Assembly (NCBI RefSeq): GCF_008122205.1
Contig: NZ_PHNJ01000018.1
Location: 1 to 64,000 of the forward strand
Source: Natronococcus pandeyae
Lineage (GTDB): Archaea; Halobacteriota; Halobacteria; Halobacteriales; Natrialbaceae
Direction: 5' to 3'
DNA: 64,000 bases
Each line of letters begins with the position of its first letter. The stretch's first letter is position 1. The notes under the pieces are model-generated. The model saw only the letters and a program-made list of their open reading frames with translations. It ran no database searches and was not told the origin of the DNA. Positions 63,876-64,000 of the stretch are shown in pieces. The position numbers were made by a program, and so were the translations under genes.

Positions 63876-64000
63876 ATGAACATCTTTGTTGAAAAGTTAG
63901 CATCCGGTGACGTGCCACCATTAACACACCATGAGCAGAAGCTCATTGTTGAAGACAACATCGGCGAGGGCATTCATGTTCATTTCCGGAATGTTCGGTT
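63876..64000 (+). CDS. Unknown gene, 5' end only
   Basis: ATG 63876 opens a frame that runs off the right edge: MNIFVEKLASGDVPPLTHHE, then QKLIVEDNIGEGIHVHFRNV. The composition is protein-like. I do not recognise the family. It is downstream of the glycan locus on the same strand. Confidence 0.55.
   Translation, partial: MNIFVEKLASGDVPPLTHHEQKLIVEDNIGEGIHVHFRNVR

Overview
The window is haloarchaeal chromosome, or a large accessory replicon, most like the Natrialbales (Natrinema/Haloterrigena/Natronorubrum type). The proteins are strongly acidic. Several carry Tat signals with an RR motif (13219, 27415, 38376, 44281). Regulators are of archaeal type: bacterio-opsin-activator HTH proteins, a HalX response regulator, a HalOD1 fragment and a DUF7344-like protein. 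TATA-like boxes about 25-30 nt before start codons suggest leaderless transcripts. I saw no rRNA, tRNA or CRISPR array. Mobile debris is common: a TnpB element cut by the left edge, a second dead TnpB, one intact IS5-type element, three IS6-type remnants, and small palindromic repeats.

Layout. 1-1.2 kb: TnpB with an overlapping small basic/acidic ORF. 1.3-4.1 kb: an S9 peptidase, then a scar where an S9 C-terminus meets an antisense thiolase C-terminus, then a DUF35-type OB-fold protein. 4.2-7.6 kb: a Bat-type regulator, a small membrane protein and a DadA-like oxidoreductase. 7.6-9.3 kb: a VapC stump, an orphan C-terminus and a HEPN/MNT toxin-antitoxin pair. 9.5-12.6 kb: a three-gene operon of an apparently inactivated family-B DNA polymerase, a small coiled-coil protein and a RecA-like protein without a Walker A motif. 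13.2-19.2 kb: multicopper oxidase, SnoaL protein, DUF1059 protein, metallo-beta-lactamase-fold hydrolase and a SnoaL-PAS-histidine kinase fusion. 19.6-28.0 kb: thioredoxin, HTH regulators, two related ArsM-like methyltransferases, a response regulator, a GAF/Bat regulator, a histidine kinase and a Tat-exported cupin.

The stretch 28-35.6 kb is a degraded accessory zone. It holds an amber-interrupted HalOD1 gene, IS elements, a long gene-free segment, an acidic HTH protein, membrane proteins, a tiny zinc ribbon, and a frameshifted membrane gene. From 35.6 to 41.4 kb there is a GT2 with an N-terminal zinc ribbon, a DUF7344-like regulator, a Cys-rich Tat-exported protein, a DegT/DnrJ aminotransferase and a CPBP protease. 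From 41.6 to 46.5 kb come dead TnpB and FkbM genes, a DUF1616-type protein, and a membrane protein next to a GMC oxidoreductase and its subunit-3 partner.

From 47 kb to the right edge lies a surface-glycan or glycolipid locus. It has four GT4-type glycosyltransferases, one GT2, an FkbM methyltransferase, two twin small membrane proteins, a DUF2206-like 802-residue membrane protein, and four alkaline-phosphatase/sulfatase-fold proteins. The four lack the CxPxR motif of true sulfatases and carry Thr or Ser at the nucleophile position, so they may transfer phospho-groups rather than hydrolyse sulfate esters. Several of these genes overlap by 4 nt (GTGA/ATGA), which points to translational coupling.
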